Source: an uncultured Clostridia bacterium
Lineage (GTDB): Bacteria > Bacillota_I > Bacilli_A > RF39 > UBA660
Assembly (NCBI GenBank): GCA_947643225.1
Contig: CANRVH010000012.1
Coordinates: forward strand, 1-40,593
DNA length: 40,593 bases
Reading direction: 5' to 3'
Shown: piece after piece, positions 1 to 8,806 of the stretch
Layout: every line of letters starts with the position of its first letter
Numbering within the stretch: position 1 is the stretch's first letter
Translations under genes and position numbers: made by a program
The notes under the pieces: generated by a model
Database searches by the model: none
What the model saw: only the letters and a program-made list of their open reading frames with translations
Told to the model about the DNA's origin: nothing

Positions 1-40
1 AACAGTAGGTAGTTATCAATATCAAAGTGGAAACCATTAA
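1..40 (+). CDS. 3' end of an unidentified gene (partial)
   Basis: Only the frame beginning at base 2 is open; it ends TVGSYQYQSGNH and stops at TAA 38-40. The other two forward frames stop within the first 12 bases. A strong terminator follows 8 bases after the stop, which supports the end of a real + strand transcription unit. The twelve residues are too few to assign a family. Confidence 0.4.
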   Translation, partial: TVGSYQYQSGNH

Positions 41-48
41 TAAAAGAA

Positions 49-78
49 ACGAGACATTAAACGGTCTCGTCTTTTTTT
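49..78 (+). terminator. Intrinsic terminator
   Basis: A perfect 7-bp stem (ACGAGAC at 49-55, GTCTCGT at 64-70) with an 8-base loop is followed by a C and seven T residues (72-78). It would end transcription of the gene whose tail lies at 1-40. It also lies just past the stop of the minus-strand HNH gene, but the T-run serves only the + strand. Confidence 0.8.
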
Positions 79-81
79 GTG

Positions 82-405
82 CTATTTTTTATAATATAGA
101 TTATCTTCACTCCAGTTTGGATAAATAGAAATAAAATAATCTTGTACAATTTTTTTTAGCTTTTCTCTTTCTTCCTTTGTACCATTATCAAATTTATAAT
201 GACAGTCATTTCTTGTTAATCTAGTACAAGCGGTAAAGATATTTTCTTCTATACCTAAACCACCTTTAGCACGTGAAATATAATGAGCGTTTGGCATAAC
301 ATTATAATTATTTCCACATATAATACAGCAACCATTATCACGCTCCCAAACTTTCATTTTTACTGACATAGGAATATCAGTTGCTTTACTTCTTTTACTC
401 TTCAT
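82..405 (-). CDS. HNH endonuclease-like protein, phage-type
   Basis: A 107-aa protein with the layout of small HNH nucleases. A CxxC pair (CCIIC, near residue 30) is followed by the AHYISRAKGG block carrying the HNH histidine, then EENIFTAC and a second metal-binding CHYKFDNG stretch. Such genes are common in prophages and as solitary genes in low-GC Gram-positives; the target is unknown. The usual spacing between the last Cys and the CH pair is longer here (CTRLTRNDCH), so activity is uncertain. No Shine-Dalgarno precedes the ATG; a TATAAT (minus strand, 415-410) sits only 5 bases upstream, so any transcript would be nearly leaderless. An in-frame stop just upstream (421-423) excludes a longer protein. 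It replaces the str operon (rpsL-rpsG-fusA-tuf) often found here. Confidence 0.75.
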   Translation of the reverse strand: MKSKRSKATDIPMSVKMKVWERDNGCCIICGNNYNVMPNAHYISRAKGGLGIEENIFTACTRLTRNDCHYKFDNGTKEEREKLKKIVQDYFISIYPNWSEDNLYYKK

Positions 406-730
406 AATTATTATAAATCGCTATGAATTACTATAGGTAGCAATCACGTAGCTACCAAATTCCCACAATACCCCTATATAATAAGGAAAGGAAAATAGGA
501 CGTTGCCAAGATTTTTTTTGTTTATTCCATTGTATCTTTTGTTGCAATGTTTTCTTTTTCCACATTTTCTGTGGATTTTTTTATTTTATACTTCTTCTGA
601 AAAAATTTTCCTTTTTCCTTACTCTTTTAAGAAATACATATAATGATATTTAAAAGTTCCTATATTTTTCATCAAAAAAATGAATTGGCAAAAGAATTCA
701 GCAAAAGTTTAAAAAAGAATGAAATAAATA
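406..730. other. Non-coding region between the HNH gene and the S10 promoter
   Basis: No credible gene. Visible elements are: an inverted repeat GGTAGC (436-441) / GCTACC (451-456); T-rich runs around 514-521; a hairpin and DnaA-box-like pair at 556-578 (listed separately); and a TATAAT at 640-645 without a convincing -35. The remainder is unstructured A/T-rich sequence. Confidence 0.6.
556..582 (+). terminator. Hairpin with T-tract; also a DnaA-box-like pair
   Basis: TCCACA (559-564), a 5-base loop and TGTGGA (570-575) are followed by a run of T. This has the form of an intrinsic terminator for + strand transcription. The same bases include TTTTCCACA (556-564), one mismatch from the DnaA box TTATCCACA, facing a weaker inverted copy. 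There is no obvious + strand gene to terminate here, so the role is open. Confidence 0.45.
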
Positions 731-760
731 TTGCAATTTATATATATAGTGTGTTACAAT
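731..760 (+). promoter_or_regulatory. Promoter of the S10-spc-alpha operon
   Basis: TTGCAA (731-736), an 18-base spacer and TACAAT (755-760), with an extended -10 TGT immediately before it (752-754). The predicted start is near 767, giving a leader of about 114 bases before rpsJ. No comparably complete promoter is seen inside the operon up to rplQ, so this one probably drives most or all of 881-14988. Confidence 0.7.
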
Positions 761-774
761 TATAACTGTGTGAC

Positions 775-873
775 TGCTTAGATGTGCAAGGTTGCTGATA
801 CACCAGGAAAGGTTGCTGGAAAAACAGGTTATTTGCACGGAGCAAGCCTATACTAGATATAGACGAAGGGAGG
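775..873 (+). promoter_or_regulatory. Structured 5' leader of the S10 operon
   Basis: The leader folds by eye into a branched structure. Outer stem: TGCTT (775-779) with GAGCA (840-844). Next stem: GTGCAA (784-789) with TTGCAC (833-838), enclosing a hairpin CCAG (803-806) / CTGG (816-819). A separate hairpin CTATA (848-852) / TATAG (858-862) lies just before the Shine-Dalgarno GGGAGG (868-873). Autogenous leaders on S10 operons are known, with L4 the regulator in Gammaproteobacteria. That this one binds an r-protein is inference. Confidence 0.55.
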
Positions 874-880
874 ATTTTAA

Positions 881-1192
881 ATGGCAACAGAAAAAATGCG
901 TATAAGAATGAAAGCTTATGATCATAAGATTTTAGATAATGCTGTTACAAAAATTGTTGAAACAATCAAAAGATCAGGTGGTAATATTTCAGGACCAGTT
1001 CCTTTACCAACAGAAATTGAAAAATTCACAATTTTAAGAGCTGTTCATAAATATAAAGATTCACGTGAACAATTCGAAATGCGTACACATAAAAGACTAA
1101 TTGATGTCAAAAATCCAAGCAAGGAAACTATTGAGGCACTATCTCATTTAGATTTACCAAGCGGAGTAGATATTGAAATTAAAATGATTTAA
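881..1192 (+). CDS. rpsJ: 30S ribosomal protein S10
   Basis: A 103-aa protein of normal length for S10, with the conserved [14 protein letters not shown] start, the GPVPLPT loop and the HKRLIDV segment. S10 sits in the 30S head and, as NusE, also joins the NusB antitermination complex. It is the first gene of the operon, 8 bases after a GGGAGG Shine-Dalgarno, and is followed 13 bases later by rplC in standard S10-operon order. Confidence 0.98.
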   Translation: MATEKMRIRMKAYDHKILDNAVTKIVETIKRSGGNISGPVPLPTEIEKFTILRAVHKYKDSREQFEMRTHKRLIDVKNPSKETIEALSHLDLPSGVDIEIKMI

Positions 1193-1205
1193 TTAGGAGG
1201 AAGAA

Positions 1206-1934
1206 ATGAAAGGAATCTTAGGTAAAAAAATCGGAATGACCCAAGTATTTACAAAAGAAGGTAAATTAATTCCGGTAACTGTTATCGAGATTGAACCAAA
1301 TGTGGTTACTCAAATTAAAACAGTTGAAAAAGATGGTTATGATGCTATTCAATTAGCAACACAAACAATTAGAGAAAGCTTAAGCAACAAACCAAAAGTG
1401 GGTCATACAAAAAAAGCTAATACTGAACCTAAGCGCTTCTTAAGAGAAATTAGAGGAGTAAACGTAAGTGATTACACATTAGGTCAAGTAGTAAATGCTG
1501 ATATCTTTGAAGAGGGAGAAATCGTTGACGTAACTGGTACAAGTAAAGGAAAAGGGTTCCAAGGTGTCATTAAACGTCACAATCAATCAACAGGTCCTAT
1601 GGGGCACGGTTCTCAATATCATAGAGGTGTTGGTTCATTAGGTACAATGAGACCTATGCATGTATTAAAAGGAAAAAAACTTCCTGGACAAATGGGTAAT
1701 GTAAAAAGAACTGTTCAAAACCTTGAAATAGTTCAAATAGATATGGAAAATAACTGTATTTTAGTTAAAGGAAATGTTCCAGGAGCTAAGAAATCTTTAG
1801 TTCTTATTAAAACAGCTGTAAAAATGCCAAATAAGAAAAACGAAAAAGCTGATTTAATTAGTTACAAAGAAGAAACACCTGTAAAAGAAACTGAGACAGT
1901 AGAAAATGTTGAATCAGTAGAAACTGCAGAATAA
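1206..1934 (+). CDS. rplC: 50S ribosomal protein L3
   Basis: Opens [15 protein letters not shown] and contains the [15 protein letters not shown] and [13 protein letters not shown] loops that reach toward the peptidyl-transferase centre. It initiates 23S assembly. At 242 aa it is about 30 residues longer than the usual 205-210. The extra part is a C-terminal tail rich in Glu, Val and Thr (about residues 212-242) with no basic RNA-binding character. The gap to rplD (68 bases) is the longest between genes in this part of the operon and holds a long hairpin. Confidence 0.98.
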   Translation: MKGILGKKIGMTQVFTKEGKLIPVTVIEIEPNVVTQIKTVEKDGYDAIQLATQTIRESLSNKPKVGHTKKANTEPKRFLREIRGVNVSDYTLGQVVNADIFEEGEIVDVTGTSKGKGFQGVIKRHNQSTGPMGHGSQYHRGVGSLGTMRPMHVLKGKKLPGQMGNVKRTVQNLEIVQIDMENNCILVKGNVPGAKKSLVLIKTAVKMPNKKNEKADLISYKEETPVKETETVENVESVETAE

Positions 1935-1987
1935 TCATCACATAATTTATTATAAATGAAACTTATAAATAAAATGGATAGTGATGA
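1935..1987 (+). promoter_or_regulatory. Long intercistronic hairpin between rplC and rplD
   Basis: TCATCAC (1935-1941) pairs with GTGATGA (1981-1987). Inside it, TTTATTATAA (1946-1955) pairs with TTATAAATAAA (1963-1973) with one bulged base around a 7-base loop. No T-run follows; the rplD Shine-Dalgarno AAGGAGG begins 2 bases after the stem. It could be an RNA-processing or translational control site. Pairing was judged by eye only. Confidence 0.45.
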
Positions 1988-2002
1988 AAGGAGGAAATAA
2001 GG

Positions 2003-2629
2003 ATGAAAAAAGTAGATCTTTTAAACCTTAAAGGTGAAAAAGTTAAGGAACTAAAACTAAATGAAAATGTATTTGATATTACCCCAAATAATAAAGTTCT
2101 ATATGATGCTGTAATACTTGCAAGAGCAGCATTAAGACAAGGAACTCATAAAACAAAAAATCGTTCTGAAGTTCGTGGTGGTGGAAGAAAACCATGGAGA
2201 CAAAAAGGAACAGGACATGCTCGTCAAGGTTCAATTAGAGCCGTTCAATGGGTAGGTGGAGGAAATTATGGAACTCCAGTACCAAGAGATTATAGCAAAA
2301 AACAAAATCGTAAAGAAAGAAGATTAGCAATAAGAACTGCTTTAACAGAAAAAGCAAACGACAAAGAATTAGTAGTGGTAGAAAATATTACACTAACTAC
2401 TCCTAAAACAAAAGAGATGGTTGCTTTATTAAAAACATTAAAACTTGAAGATAAAAAAGTTTTAATTATTGTAAAAGAATTTGATGAAAATATCATTTTA
2501 GCATCACGTAATCTTCAAAATGTAGTATTAATTTCTGCAGATGAAGTAAATGTATTAGATTTAGTAGCAACAAATATAGTACTAATTACAGAAGATGCAT
2601 TAAAAGCTATTGAGGAGGTGCTAGCATAA
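2003..2629 (+). CDS. rplD: 50S ribosomal protein L4
   Basis: A 208-aa protein of family-typical length. It carries the basic loop [21 protein letters not shown] extending from about residue 46, which lines the exit tunnel, followed by [14 protein letters not shown]. The C-terminal part has the Rossmann-like KVLIIVKE and [11 protein letters not shown] strands. In Gammaproteobacteria L4 represses its own operon through the S10 leader; the long hairpin just upstream and the leader at 775-873 make regulation here plausible but unproven. The stop TAA shares its last base with the rplW start. Confidence 0.98.
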   Translation: MKKVDLLNLKGEKVKELKLNENVFDITPNNKVLYDAVILARAALRQGTHKTKNRSEVRGGGRKPWRQKGTGHARQGSIRAVQWVGGGNYGTPVPRDYSKKQNRKERRLAIRTALTEKANDKELVVVENITLTTPKTKEMVALLKTLKLEDKKVLIIVKEFDENIILASRNLQNVVLISADEVNVLDLVATNIVLITEDALKAIEEVLA

Positions 2630-2910
2630 TGGATACAAGATATTTAGATATTATTAAAGCACCAGTAATTACAGAAAAATCACAAACTGCACAAGCTAAT
2701 GGACAATATACCTTTAAAGTAGATCCAAAAGCAAATAAAACAGAAATCAAACTTGCTATTGAAAAAATTTTTAAAGTAAAAGTTGTTAAGATTTCAACAA
2801 TTAATGAAAAACCGAAAAAGAAAAGAGTTGGACGCTACACTGGTTTAACAAATCGTTCAAAAAAGGCAATTGTTACACTAGCTGAAGGTCAAACAATAGA
2901 ACTTGGTTAG
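2629..2910 (+). CDS. rplW: 50S ribosomal protein L23
   Basis: A 93-aa protein with the L23 signature: [14 protein letters not shown] near the N-terminus, [22 protein letters not shown] in the middle, and the basic loop [13 protein letters not shown]23 sits at the tunnel exit and docks SRP, trigger factor and SecY. It overlaps rplD by one base (TAATG), so translation of the two is probably coupled; the Shine-Dalgarno (GAGGTG) lies within rplD. Confidence 0.98.
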   Translation: MDTRYLDIIKAPVITEKSQTAQANGQYTFKVDPKANKTEIKLAIEKIFKVKVVKISTINEKPKKKRVGRYTGLTNRSKKAIVTLAEGQTIELG

Positions 2911-2926
2911 AAAGGAGATTTAAATT

Positions 2927-3757
2927 ATGGCAATAAGAAATTATAAACCTACTACACCAGGTCGTAGAAAAATGAGTACATTAGTCAATGAAGATATTAC
3001 AAAGAAAACTCCAGAAAAAAGTCTAACAGTAACATTAAATAAAAAAAGTGGACGTAATAATCAAGGAAAAATTACTGTTCGTCATCAAGGTGGCGGAGTA
3101 AAAAGAAAATATCGTATCATTGATTTTAAGAGAAATAAATTGAATATACCTGGTACAGTTGCAAGTATTGAATACGATCCAAACAGAACAGCAAATATTG
3201 CACTAATTAATTATGCTGATGGTGAAAAAAGATATATTATTGCTCCTAAAGGATTAGAAGTAGGAACAAAAATTGAAGCAGGAGAAAATGCTGATATTAA
3301 AGTAGGTAACGCTTTACCACTTGCAAGTATCCCAGTTGGTACTTTAGTTCATAATATCGAGCTTCGCCCTGGTAAAGGTGGAGAACTTGCACGTAGTGCT
3401 GGAACATCCGCTCAAATATTAGGTCGTGAAGGAAACTATGTTATGCTTCGCTTATCTAGCGGAGAACAAAGAAAAGTATTAGGAACCTGTATGGCAACAA
3501 TTGGTGAAGTTGGAAATGAGGATTCATCACTTGTTAAATTAGGAAAAGCAGGACGTAAACGTCATATGGGTATTCGCCCAACAGTTCGCGGTTCTGTTAT
3601 GAATCCTAATGACCATCCACATGGTGGTGGTGAAGGACGTGCTCCAGTAGGACGTAAAGCACCAATGACACCTTGGGGTAAACCTGCACTTGGTTATAAG
3701 ACACGTAAGAAAAAACAATCAGACAAGTTTATCGTACGTCGTCGCAATAGTAAATAG
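2927..3757 (+). CDS. rplB: 50S ribosomal protein L2
   Basis: A 276-aa protein of normal length. It has the [14 protein letters not shown] start, [19 protein letters not shown], and the C-terminal [16 protein letters not shown] block that includes the histidine implicated in peptidyl-transferase function (H229 in E. coli). L2 contacts 23S rRNA and is needed for subunit association. AAGGAG lies 10 bases before the ATG. The lysine- and arginine-rich tail is typical. Confidence 0.98.
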   Translation: MAIRNYKPTTPGRRKMSTLVNEDITKKTPEKSLTVTLNKKSGRNNQGKITVRHQGGGVKRKYRIIDFKRNKLNIPGTVASIEYDPNRTANIALINYADGEKRYIIAPKGLEVGTKIEAGENADIKVGNALPLASIPVGTLVHNIELRPGKGGELARSAGTSAQILGREGNYVMLRLSSGEQRKVLGTCMATIGEVGNEDSSLVKLGKAGRKRHMGIRPTVRGSVMNPNDHPHGGGEGRAPVGRKAPMTPWGKPALGYKTRKKKQSDKFIVRRRNSK

Positions 3758-3774
3758 GAAAGGATGATGAAAAA

Positions 3775-4044
3775 ATGGCTAGAAGTTTAAAAAAAGGACC
3801 TTATGTATTTAAAAGATTATTAAAAAAGGTTCAAAAATTAAATGAATCCGGAAAAAAAGAAGTCATTAAGACATGGTCACGCCGTTCCACTATCTATCCT
3901 GATTTTATAGGACATACATTTGCGGTTCACAACGGTAGAGAGTTTATTCCCGTTTATGTAACTGAAGATATGGTTGGTCATAAATTAGGTGAATTTGCTT
4001 TAACACGTAAATTTGGTGGACATGGACAAGACAAGAAAAAATAA
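3775..4044 (+). CDS. rpsS: 30S ribosomal protein S19
   Basis: An 89-aa protein with the canonical [11 protein letters not shown] start and the [23 protein letters not shown] core. It ends in [14 protein letters not shown]19 forms a heterodimer with S13 in the 30S head near the A site. The family is usually 87-95 residues. It lies between rplB and rplV as expected. Confidence 0.98.
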   Translation: MARSLKKGPYVFKRLLKKVQKLNESGKKEVIKTWSRRSTIYPDFIGHTFAVHNGREFIPVYVTEDMVGHKLGEFALTRKFGGHGQDKKK

Positions 4045-4068
4045 AACTAATGACTAGGAGGGAATTAT

Positions 4069-4401
4069 ATGGAAGCAAGAGCAATTGCGAAATCACTTCG
4101 TATATCACCTATTAAAACAAGAATAACAATTGATTTAATTCGTGGAAAAAATGTAAGTGAAGCACAAACCATATTAAATAATATAAATAAAAAGTCAGCT
4201 AGACTGATTAAAAAAGTTTTAGACTCTGCTATTGCTAATGCTGTTAACAATAATGGTGCTGATGCTGAGGCATTATATGTTAAAGAAGCAAGAGTAGATG
4301 CTGGTCCAGTTATGAAACGTCATTTCTTTGATTCACGTTCTCACATTGGACATAAAGATAGAAGAACTAGTCACATCGTTATCGTAGTGGCTACAAAATA
4401 A
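4069..4401 (+). CDS. rplV: 50S ribosomal protein L22
   Basis: A 110-aa protein matching L22: EARAIAKSLRISPIKTRITIDLIRGK at the N-terminus and the long beta-hairpin ending in HIVIVV at the C-terminus. The hairpin lines the exit tunnel and is the usual site of macrolide-resistance changes. The tip segment (GPVMKRHFFDSRSHIGHKDRRTSH) is slightly reworded compared with the common form carrying KRxxPRARGRA. The Shine-Dalgarno is AGGAGGG. Confidence 0.97.
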   Translation: MEARAIAKSLRISPIKTRITIDLIRGKNVSEAQTILNNINKKSARLIKKVLDSAIANAVNNNGADAEALYVKEARVDAGPVMKRHFFDSRSHIGHKDRRTSHIVIVVATK

Positions 4402-4419
4402 AATAGGAGGAAAATTCAC

Positions 4420-5085
4420 ATGGGACAAAAAGTTAATCCTAATGGACTTAGACTTGGCATTAATAAAGATTGGGAAGCAAAATGGTATGCAAATAAAAAA
4501 GACTTTTCAAAGAATTTATTAACAGACATTAAAATTCGTGAATACTTCGAGAAGAATTTAAAAAATGCTGGAGTTGCTAAAGTTGAAATTGAAAGAACAA
4601 CAAAAAAATGTGAAGTTACAGTTCATACTTCTAAACCTGGTGTAATGATCGGAAAAGGTGGAGAAGAAATCGAAAAATTGAAGAAAAAACTTTCTAAAAT
4701 GACTGGTGAAAATGTTCAAATTTCCATTGTTGATATTAAGAAAGCTGATCTAAATGCAAAGTTAGTAGCAGATTCAATAGCAAATCAAATTACTAATAGA
4801 GCATCATTCCGTATGGCCCAAAAACGTGCAATTAGAAATGCGATGAAAGCGGGGGCTAAGGGAATAAAAACACAAGTTTCAGGAAGACTTGGTGGAGCTG
4901 ACATGGCTCGTAGTGAAGGATACACTGAAGGAACAATTCCATTACATACCTTAAGAGCAGATGTTGATTATGCAACTAGTGAGGCAGACACAACATTTGG
5001 TAAAATTGGGGTAAAAGTATGGATTTATAAAGGTGAAATTCTTGCTAGAAAAAGAAATGTAAATAAACACGAGGGAGGTAAGTAA
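4420..5085 (+). CDS. rpsC: 30S ribosomal protein S3
   Basis: A 221-aa protein with the [14 protein letters not shown] start, a KH type 2 domain carrying the [14 protein letters not shown] loop (about residues 75-90), and the C-terminal [30 protein letters not shown] segment at the mRNA entry tunnel. Length is close to the 210-230 norm. It is followed 2 bases later by rplP. Confidence 0.98.
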   Translation: MGQKVNPNGLRLGINKDWEAKWYANKKDFSKNLLTDIKIREYFEKNLKNAGVAKVEIERTTKKCEVTVHTSKPGVMIGKGGEEIEKLKKKLSKMTGENVQISIVDIKKADLNAKLVADSIANQITNRASFRMAQKRAIRNAMKAGAKGIKTQVSGRLGGADMARSEGYTEGTIPLHTLRADVDYATSEADTTFGKIGVKVWIYKGEILARKRNVNKHEGGK

Positions 5086-5087
5086 TT

Positions 5088-5507
5088 ATGTTAATACCAT
5101 CAAGAACAAAATACCGTCGTGTTCATAGATTACCTCATGAAGGACATTCACGTGGAAATACAACGTTAAGCTTCGGAGAATTCGGTCTACAAGCAAAAGA
5201 AGGAGCTTGGATTACAGCAAATCAAATCGAAGCTGCTCGTGTTGCTATGACACGTTATATGAAACGTGGTGGAAAAGTATGGATCAATATTTTCCCACAT
5301 ATGCCACTTACGAAAAAACCTATTGGTACTCGTCAAGGTAAAGGTAAAGGTAACGTTGAAGGATGGGTCGCTGTTGTAAAGACAGGCAAGATCATGTTTG
5401 AAGTTGCTGGAGTTACAGAAGAAGTAGCACGTGAAGCATTAAGACTTGCAAGTCACAAATTACCAATTAAAACAAAATTTGTAAAGAAAGAAAATGGTGG
5501 TGAGTAA
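5088..5507 (+). CDS. rplP: 50S ribosomal protein L16
   Basis: A 139-aa protein beginning [14 protein letters not shown], with [10 protein letters not shown], the arginine-containing AAR and [13 protein letters not shown] stretches and [17 protein letters not shown]16 positions the A-site tRNA. GAGGGAGG precedes the ATG, partly inside the end of rpsC. Its last codons overlap the upstream extension of the next reading frame, but the true rpmC start lies just after this stop. Confidence 0.98.
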   Translation: MLIPSRTKYRRVHRLPHEGHSRGNTTLSFGEFGLQAKEGAWITANQIEAARVAMTRYMKRGGKVWINIFPHMPLTKKPIGTRQGKGKGNVEGWVAVVKTGKIMFEVAGVTEEVAREALRLASHKLPIKTKFVKKENGGE

Positions 5508-5508
5508 A

Positions 5509-5715
5509 GTGAAGGTTAAAGAAATAAGAGAATTATCAACCGAAGAAATTAATGAAAAATTAAAAGAAACCAAAGAAGAACTTTTTAACTTACGTTTTAA
5601 ACAAGCAACTGGTGACATAGAAAAACCTTCAAGAATTAGAGAACTTAGACACACCGTTGCTAGAATGAAAACTGTTCTAAAAGAACGTGAAAATGTAAAG
5701 AAGGAGGCCGCTTAA
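5509..5715 (+). CDS. rpmC: 50S ribosomal protein L29
   Basis: A 68-aa protein when started at GTG 5509 ([14 protein letters not shown]), matching the length and first residues of L29. An ATG at 5494 in the same frame would add five residues (MVVSK) inside rplP, and no Shine-Dalgarno is placed for it. GGTGGTGAG (5499-5504 core) fits the GTG start. The rest shows the [25 protein letters not shown] helix pair. L29 lies next to L23 at the tunnel exit. Confidence 0.95.
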   Translation: MKVKEIRELSTEEINEKLKETKEELFNLRFKQATGDIEKPSRIRELRHTVARMKTVLKERENVKKEAA

Positions 5716-5716
5716 A

Positions 5717-5977
5717 ATGGAAAAAGCTATACAAAAGGAATTAGTTGGAAAAGTTGTAAGCGCAAAAAACAACAAAACAATTACTGTTTTAGTTGAAACT
5801 TATAAAACTCATTCTTTATATCATAAAAGAGTTAAACAATCTAAGAAATATGCAGTACATGATGAAACAAATAAAGCAAAAGTTGGAGATGTTGTTAGAA
5901 TCGTATCAACAAGACCAATTTCTAAGACGAAACATTTCTATTTAAAAGAAATCGTAAAAGAATCAGTCATTATATAA
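5717..5977 (+). CDS. rpsQ: 30S ribosomal protein S17
   Basis: An 86-aa OB-fold protein with [40 protein letters not shown] and [19 protein letters not shown], the standard S17 blocks. It binds helix 11 of 16S rRNA early in 30S assembly. It begins 1 base after rpmC, and the GGAGG of its Shine-Dalgarno lies inside rpmC, so the two genes are translationally close. Confidence 0.98.
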   Translation: MEKAIQKELVGKVVSAKNNKTITVLVETYKTHSLYHKRVKQSKKYAVHDETNKAKVGDVVRIVSTRPISKTKHFYLKEIVKESVII

Positions 5978-5999
5978 CGAAAGTGAAGGAGGAAATTTT

Positions 6000-6368
6000 A
6001 TGTTACAACAAGAAAGTAGATTGAAAGTTGCAGACAACTCTGGAGCTCGTGAATTATTAGTAATTCGTGTACTTGGAGGTAGTAAAGTCAAAACTGGAAA
6101 TATCGGTGATGTAGTTGTTGGGACTGTTAAAAAAGCAATTCCTAACTCGAATGTACCAGCAGGAAAAGTTGTAAAAGCTGTTATTGTTAGATCTAAACAG
6201 GGTGTTCGTCGTGAAGATGGAAGCTACATTAAGTTTGATGATAACGCATGTGTTATCATAAAAGATGACAAGAGTCCAGTAGGAACTCGTATTTTTGGAC
6301 CAGTTGCCAGAGAACTTCGTGATAAAGACTACATGAAAATTGTATCTTTAGCTAAAGAAGTACTATAG
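6000..6368 (+). CDS. rplN: 50S ribosomal protein L14
   Basis: A 122-aa protein with the family's invariant length. Signature segments are [28 protein letters not shown] and the [20 protein letters not shown] block, ending SLAKEVL. L14 forms part of an intersubunit bridge and is the docking site for the silencing factor RsfS. AAGGAGG precedes it by 6 bases. Confidence 0.98.
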   Translation: MLQQESRLKVADNSGARELLVIRVLGGSKVKTGNIGDVVVGTVKKAIPNSNVPAGKVVKAVIVRSKQGVRREDGSYIKFDDNACVIIKDDKSPVGTRIFGPVARELRDKDYMKIVSLAKEVL

Positions 6369-6380
6369 AAGGAGGATAAT

Positions 6381-6689
6381 ATGAACTTTAAAGTAGGAGA
6401 CAAAGTTGTAGTTATCGCTGGTTCTAATAAAGGTAAAGAAGGAAAAATAATCAAAACATTAAGAAAAGAGAATAGAGTAGTTGTTGAAGGTGTCAATATT
6501 GTAAAAAAACATCAAAAAGCAACAGGAATGCAAGCTGCAGGAATCGTAGAGATGGAAGCTCCAATCAATGCTTCAAATGTGATGATCATTGATCCTAAAA
6601 CTAATAAAAGAACTAGAATAGGACACACAACTGATAAAAATGGTAAAAAAATAAGGATTACAAAAAAATCAAACGAAAAGCTTGATTAA
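6381..6689 (+). CDS. rplX: 50S ribosomal protein L24
   Basis: A 102-aa protein with an N-terminal KOW motif (KVGDKVVVIAGSNKGKEGKI) followed by VVEGVNIVKKHQK and a C-terminal KKIRITKK. L24 is one of the two assembly initiators of the 50S subunit and binds the 5' domain of 23S rRNA. It starts 12 bases after rplN, with AAGGAGG as its Shine-Dalgarno. Confidence 0.98.
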   Translation: MNFKVGDKVVVIAGSNKGKEGKIIKTLRKENRVVVEGVNIVKKHQKATGMQAAGIVEMEAPINASNVMIIDPKTNKRTRIGHTTDKNGKKIRITKKSNEKLD

Positions 6690-6707
6690 TTGGAAGGAGG
6701 GTAAAAG

Positions 6708-7247
6708 ATGAACCGCCTAAAAGAAAAATACTTAAATGAAGTTGTTCCAAATTTAAAAAATAAACATAATTATAAATCAATCATGGAAGTACCAAAATTA
6801 GAAAAAATAGTTGTTAATATGGGTGTAGGAGATGCTACAACAAATTCCAAATTATTAGAAGCAGCAGTTAAGGATTTAGCTTTAATTACAGGACAAAAAC
6901 CAGTAGTTACTAAAGCAAAAAAATCAATTGCTGGATTTAAGTTAAGGGAAGGACAATCAATTGGTTGTAAAGTAACATTACGTGGAGAAAATATGTATAA
7001 CTTTATGGATAAGTTAATCTCTGTTTCCTTACCACTTGTTAGAGACTTTCGTGGTGTTAGTCCAAAAGCATTTGATGGTAGAGGAAATTATACTATGGGT
7101 ATTAAAGAACAACTAATATTCCCAGAAATCAACTACGATGAAGTAGTTAAAGTACGTGGTATGGATATCGTTTTTGTAACAACTGCAAAAACGAATGAAG
7201 AATCATTTGATTTATTAAATGAATTAGGAATTCCTTTTAGAAAGTAA
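6708..7247 (+). CDS. rplE: 50S ribosomal protein L5
   Basis: A 179-aa protein of normal length. It shows [29 protein letters not shown], the [23 protein letters not shown] block and the [23 protein letters not shown] end. L5 binds 5S rRNA and the P-site tRNA as part of the central protuberance. It precedes rpsZ by 14 bases, the order typical of spc operons. Confidence 0.98.
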   Translation: MNRLKEKYLNEVVPNLKNKHNYKSIMEVPKLEKIVVNMGVGDATTNSKLLEAAVKDLALITGQKPVVTKAKKSIAGFKLREGQSIGCKVTLRGENMYNFMDKLISVSLPLVRDFRGVSPKAFDGRGNYTMGIKEQLIFPEINYDEVVKVRGMDIVFVTTAKTNEESFDLLNELGIPFRK

Positions 7248-7261
7248 TTGGAGGGTGAAAC

Positions 7262-7447
7262 ATGGCAAAAAAAAGTATGATTGTAAAAGCTAATAGAAAG
7301 CCAAAGTATAAAGTTCGCGAATATACTCGTTGTGCTCGTTGTGGAAGACCACATGCAGTAATGAGTAAATTCGGAATATGTCGTATATGCTTTCGTGAAT
7401 TAGCTTATAAAGGACAAATACCAGGTGTAAAAAAATCAAGCTGGTAA
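7262..7447 (+). CDS. rpsZ: 30S ribosomal protein S14, zinc-binding short form
   Basis: A 61-aa protein, the C+ (zinc) type of S14. Cys24, Cys27, Cys40 and Cys43 (CARC ... CRIC) are all present and would bind one zinc ion. The zinc-free paralogue of about 89 residues is not in this window. S14 lies in the 30S head beside S3 and S10. Confidence 0.98.
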   Translation: MAKKSMIVKANRKPKYKVREYTRCARCGRPHAVMSKFGICRICFRELAYKGQIPGVKKSSW

Positions 7448-7466
7448 TTGGAAAGGAGGATTAATT

Positions 7467-7856
7467 ATGGCAGTAGTAACAGATACAATTGCAGATATGT
7501 TAACACGTATTCGTAATGCCAATCAAATGCGTTATGAAACTGTTGAAATCCCAACTTCTAAAATTAAGGTTGAAATCGCAAGAATCTTAAAAGAAGAAGG
7601 ATTTATTAAAGAATATAAAGTAGAAGGTAGAACTCTTACTTTAACACTGAAATATGCTGAGAACAAAGAAAGAGTTATCACTGGATTAAAGAGAATTTCC
7701 AAACCAGGACTTCGTGTTTATGCTAAAAATGATGAAATTCCTAAGGTATTGAATGGGTTAGGTATTGCTATTCTTTCAACATCAAAAGGAATAATGACAG
7801 ATAAAGAAGCTCGTAAGCAAAATATAGGTGGAGAAGTTCTAGCTTATATTTGGTAA
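7467..7856 (+). CDS. rpsH: 30S ribosomal protein S8
   Basis: A 129-aa protein with [16 protein letters not shown] at the start and the [34 protein letters not shown]-terminus, both diagnostic of S8. S8 nucleates the 30S central domain, and in E. coli it represses the spc operon by binding near rplE. No comparable site was recognised here. AAAGGAGG lies 8 bases before the ATG. Confidence 0.98.
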   Translation: MAVVTDTIADMLTRIRNANQMRYETVEIPTSKIKVEIARILKEEGFIKEYKVEGRTLTLTLKYAENKERVITGLKRISKPGLRVYAKNDEIPKVLNGLGIAILSTSKGIMTDKEARKQNIGGEVLAYIW

Positions 7857-7881
7857 TAAAAAAATATAAGGAGGTGTCAAA

Positions 7882-8415
7882 ATGAGCCGTATTGGAAATC
7901 GTATCATTACTGTACCAGAAAACGTAACTGTAACAGAAGAAAATGGTATTATTAAAGTTACAGGGCCAAAAGGTACATTAGAAGAGAAACTATTAAAAGG
8001 TATCACAATGAAACAAGCAGATAATCAAATTACTTTAGAGCGCGAAAATGATTCCTATAAAGCAAATCATGGAACCATGAATGCCTTAATTACAAACATG
8101 ATTAAAGGTGTAACAGAAGGATTCCAAAAAACATTAGAGATTGTCGGAGTTGGTTATCGTTTTAATGTTCAAGGTAAAAAACTTGTGATTAATGCTGGTT
8201 ATTCTCATCCAGTTGAGATGGAAATTCCAGAAGATTTAACAGTAGAAGCTCCAAGTAATACAGAACTTAATGTCAAAGGAATTGATAAAATTAAGGTAGG
8301 AGAATTTGCTGCTAATATACGTAAAGTAAGAATGCCAGAACCATATAAAGGAAAAGGTATTCGCTATAAAGACGAGTATATTCGTCGTAAAGAAGGAAAA
8401 AAAGCTGCTAAATAG
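7882..8415 (+). CDS. rplF: 50S ribosomal protein L6
   Basis: A 177-aa protein with two repeated alpha/beta domains. The start is [17 protein letters not shown], followed by VTGPKGTLE and the C-terminal [22 protein letters not shown] signature. L6 lies near the sarcin-ricin loop and contributes to factor binding. AAGGAGGTG precedes the ATG. Confidence 0.98.
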   Translation: MSRIGNRIITVPENVTVTEENGIIKVTGPKGTLEEKLLKGITMKQADNQITLERENDSYKANHGTMNALITNMIKGVTEGFQKTLEIVGVGYRFNVQGKKLVINAGYSHPVEMEIPEDLTVEAPSNTELNVKGIDKIKVGEFAANIRKVRMPEPYKGKGIRYKDEYIRRKEGKKAAK

Positions 8416-8432
8416 TAGGGAAGGAGTTTATT

Positions 8433-8795
8433 ATGATAAAAAAAGAATCTCGTAATAGTATGAGAGTAATGCGCCATAGTCGTATAAGAAATAAGATTAG
8501 TGGTACAAGTACTATACCAAGATTATGTGTATTTCGTTCTAATACTGGAATATATGCACAAATCATTGATGATGAAAATAAGACTACTCTAGTATCTGCT
8601 TCCTCATTAGAAAAAGATTTAAAGCTTACTAATGGTAGTAATATAGAAGCAGCAAAAGTGGTAGGAAAAGCTATTGCTGAAAAAGCAAAAAAAGCTAAAA
8701 TTACACAAGTAGTTTTTGATAGAGGTGGATACCTTTATCATGGACGTGTGAAAGCATTAGCAGATGCTGCACGTGAAAATGGATTAGAGTTCTAA
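8433..8795 (+). CDS. rplR: 50S ribosomal protein L18
   Basis: A 120-aa protein with the basic N-terminus, [42 protein letters not shown] and the ending [28 protein letters not shown], all typical of L18. It binds 5S rRNA with L5. The Shine-Dalgarno AAGGAG lies 8 bases before the ATG. Confidence 0.98.
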   Translation: MIKKESRNSMRVMRHSRIRNKISGTSTIPRLCVFRSNTGIYAQIIDDENKTTLVSASSLEKDLKLTNGSNIEAAKVVGKAIAEKAKKAKITQVVFDRGGYLYHGRVKALADAARENGLEF

Positions 8796-8806
8796 GGAGG
8801 GTATTT

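Noticed and set aside
640..645. TATAAT as a second promoter for the S10 operon
   Set aside because: No acceptable -35 at 16-18 bases; the promoter at 731-760 is much better and closer.
2290..2496. Minus-strand ORF inside rplD, and similar antisense ORFs throughout the ribosomal operon
   Set aside because: They lie entirely within well-recognised genes, lack Shine-Dalgarno sites, and their translations look like reverse-strand low-complexity sequence.
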